From Lachnospiraceae bacterium (GTDB lineage: Bacteria > Bacillota > Clostridia > Lachnospirales > Lachnospiraceae): a DNA stretch of 6,478 nt. The DNA lies in contig JAIECC010000465.1 of the NCBI GenBank assembly GCA_029068665.1, positions 1 to 6,478 of the forward strand, read 5' to 3'. Of this stretch, positions 6,449-6,478 are shown one piece after another (positions within the stretch are counted from its first letter, which is position 1; every line of letters begins with the position of its first letter). The translations under genes were made by a program, and so were the position numbers. The notes beneath the pieces are model-generated. The model did not search any database and was not told the origin of the DNA. It saw only the letters and a list, made by a program, of their open reading frames with translations.

Positions 6449-6478
6449 GGATATAAAATATATAATAAATGATAAGAA

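Noticed and set aside
6447..6478. ATG at 6447 with a frame open to the right edge, as a possible divergent gene start
   Set aside because: Only ten codons are visible, no ribosome binding site precedes it, and the composition is that of the AT-rich spacer.
1..6478. Search for CRISPR arrays, tRNA/rRNA genes, insertion sequences, transposases, integrases and toxin-antitoxin or phage-defence genes
   Set aside because: No direct-repeat array, RNA-gene pattern or matching protein was seen; the AAA+ protein alone is not enough to propose a defence system.

Overview
The window looks like chromosomal DNA from a Gram-positive anaerobe of the Clostridia, most plausibly Lachnospiraceae-like. This rests on moderate-GC coding DNA with AT-rich spacers, strong AGGAGG-type ribosome binding sites, a Bacillus/Clostridia-type ROK fructokinase next to a short Firmicutes-type mannose-6-phosphate isomerase, and an SpoVK/CbbX-like AAA+ ATPase. 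The assignment is an inference from protein style; no rRNA or other taxonomic marker is present.

Layout, left to right. A plus-strand run starts with an unrecognised two-span membrane protein (42-719). After 20 bp comes coaBC (740-1936), the bifunctional enzyme that makes 4'-phosphopantetheine for coenzyme A. Three bases after its stop lies a ROK-family fructokinase (1940-2809). A 94-bp spacer with an imperfect stem-loop leads to mannose-6-phosphate isomerase manA (2904-3833). A long, near-symmetrical hairpin (3846-3891) closes this unit and probably terminates transcription in both directions. A good sigma-A-type promoter (3907-3935) then drives a CorA-family divalent-cation transporter, whose real start is ATG 3957. 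Tail to tail with it, only 4 bp away, an AAA+ ATPase with a probable TerB-like helical N-terminal domain runs on the minus strand (6273-4897). The last 205 bp are very AT-rich and non-coding as far as can be seen. They form the upstream region of the AAA+ gene and carry a perfect 14-bp inverted repeat.

Functionally, the fructokinase and ManA form a small sugar-entry module: both deliver fructose-6-phosphate, from fructose and from mannose-6-phosphate respectively. The same pairing occurs in the Bacillus subtilis gmuE-gmuF genes. Its tight coupling to coaBC looks like operon packing rather than a shared pathway. CorA and the AAA+ protein have no evident functional link.

No mobile element, CRISPR array, tRNA or rRNA gene, or clearly novel multi-gene system is visible. 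The items most worth a second look are the TerB-like/AAA+ protein with its upstream inverted repeat, the unknown membrane protein, and the stem-loop before manA.
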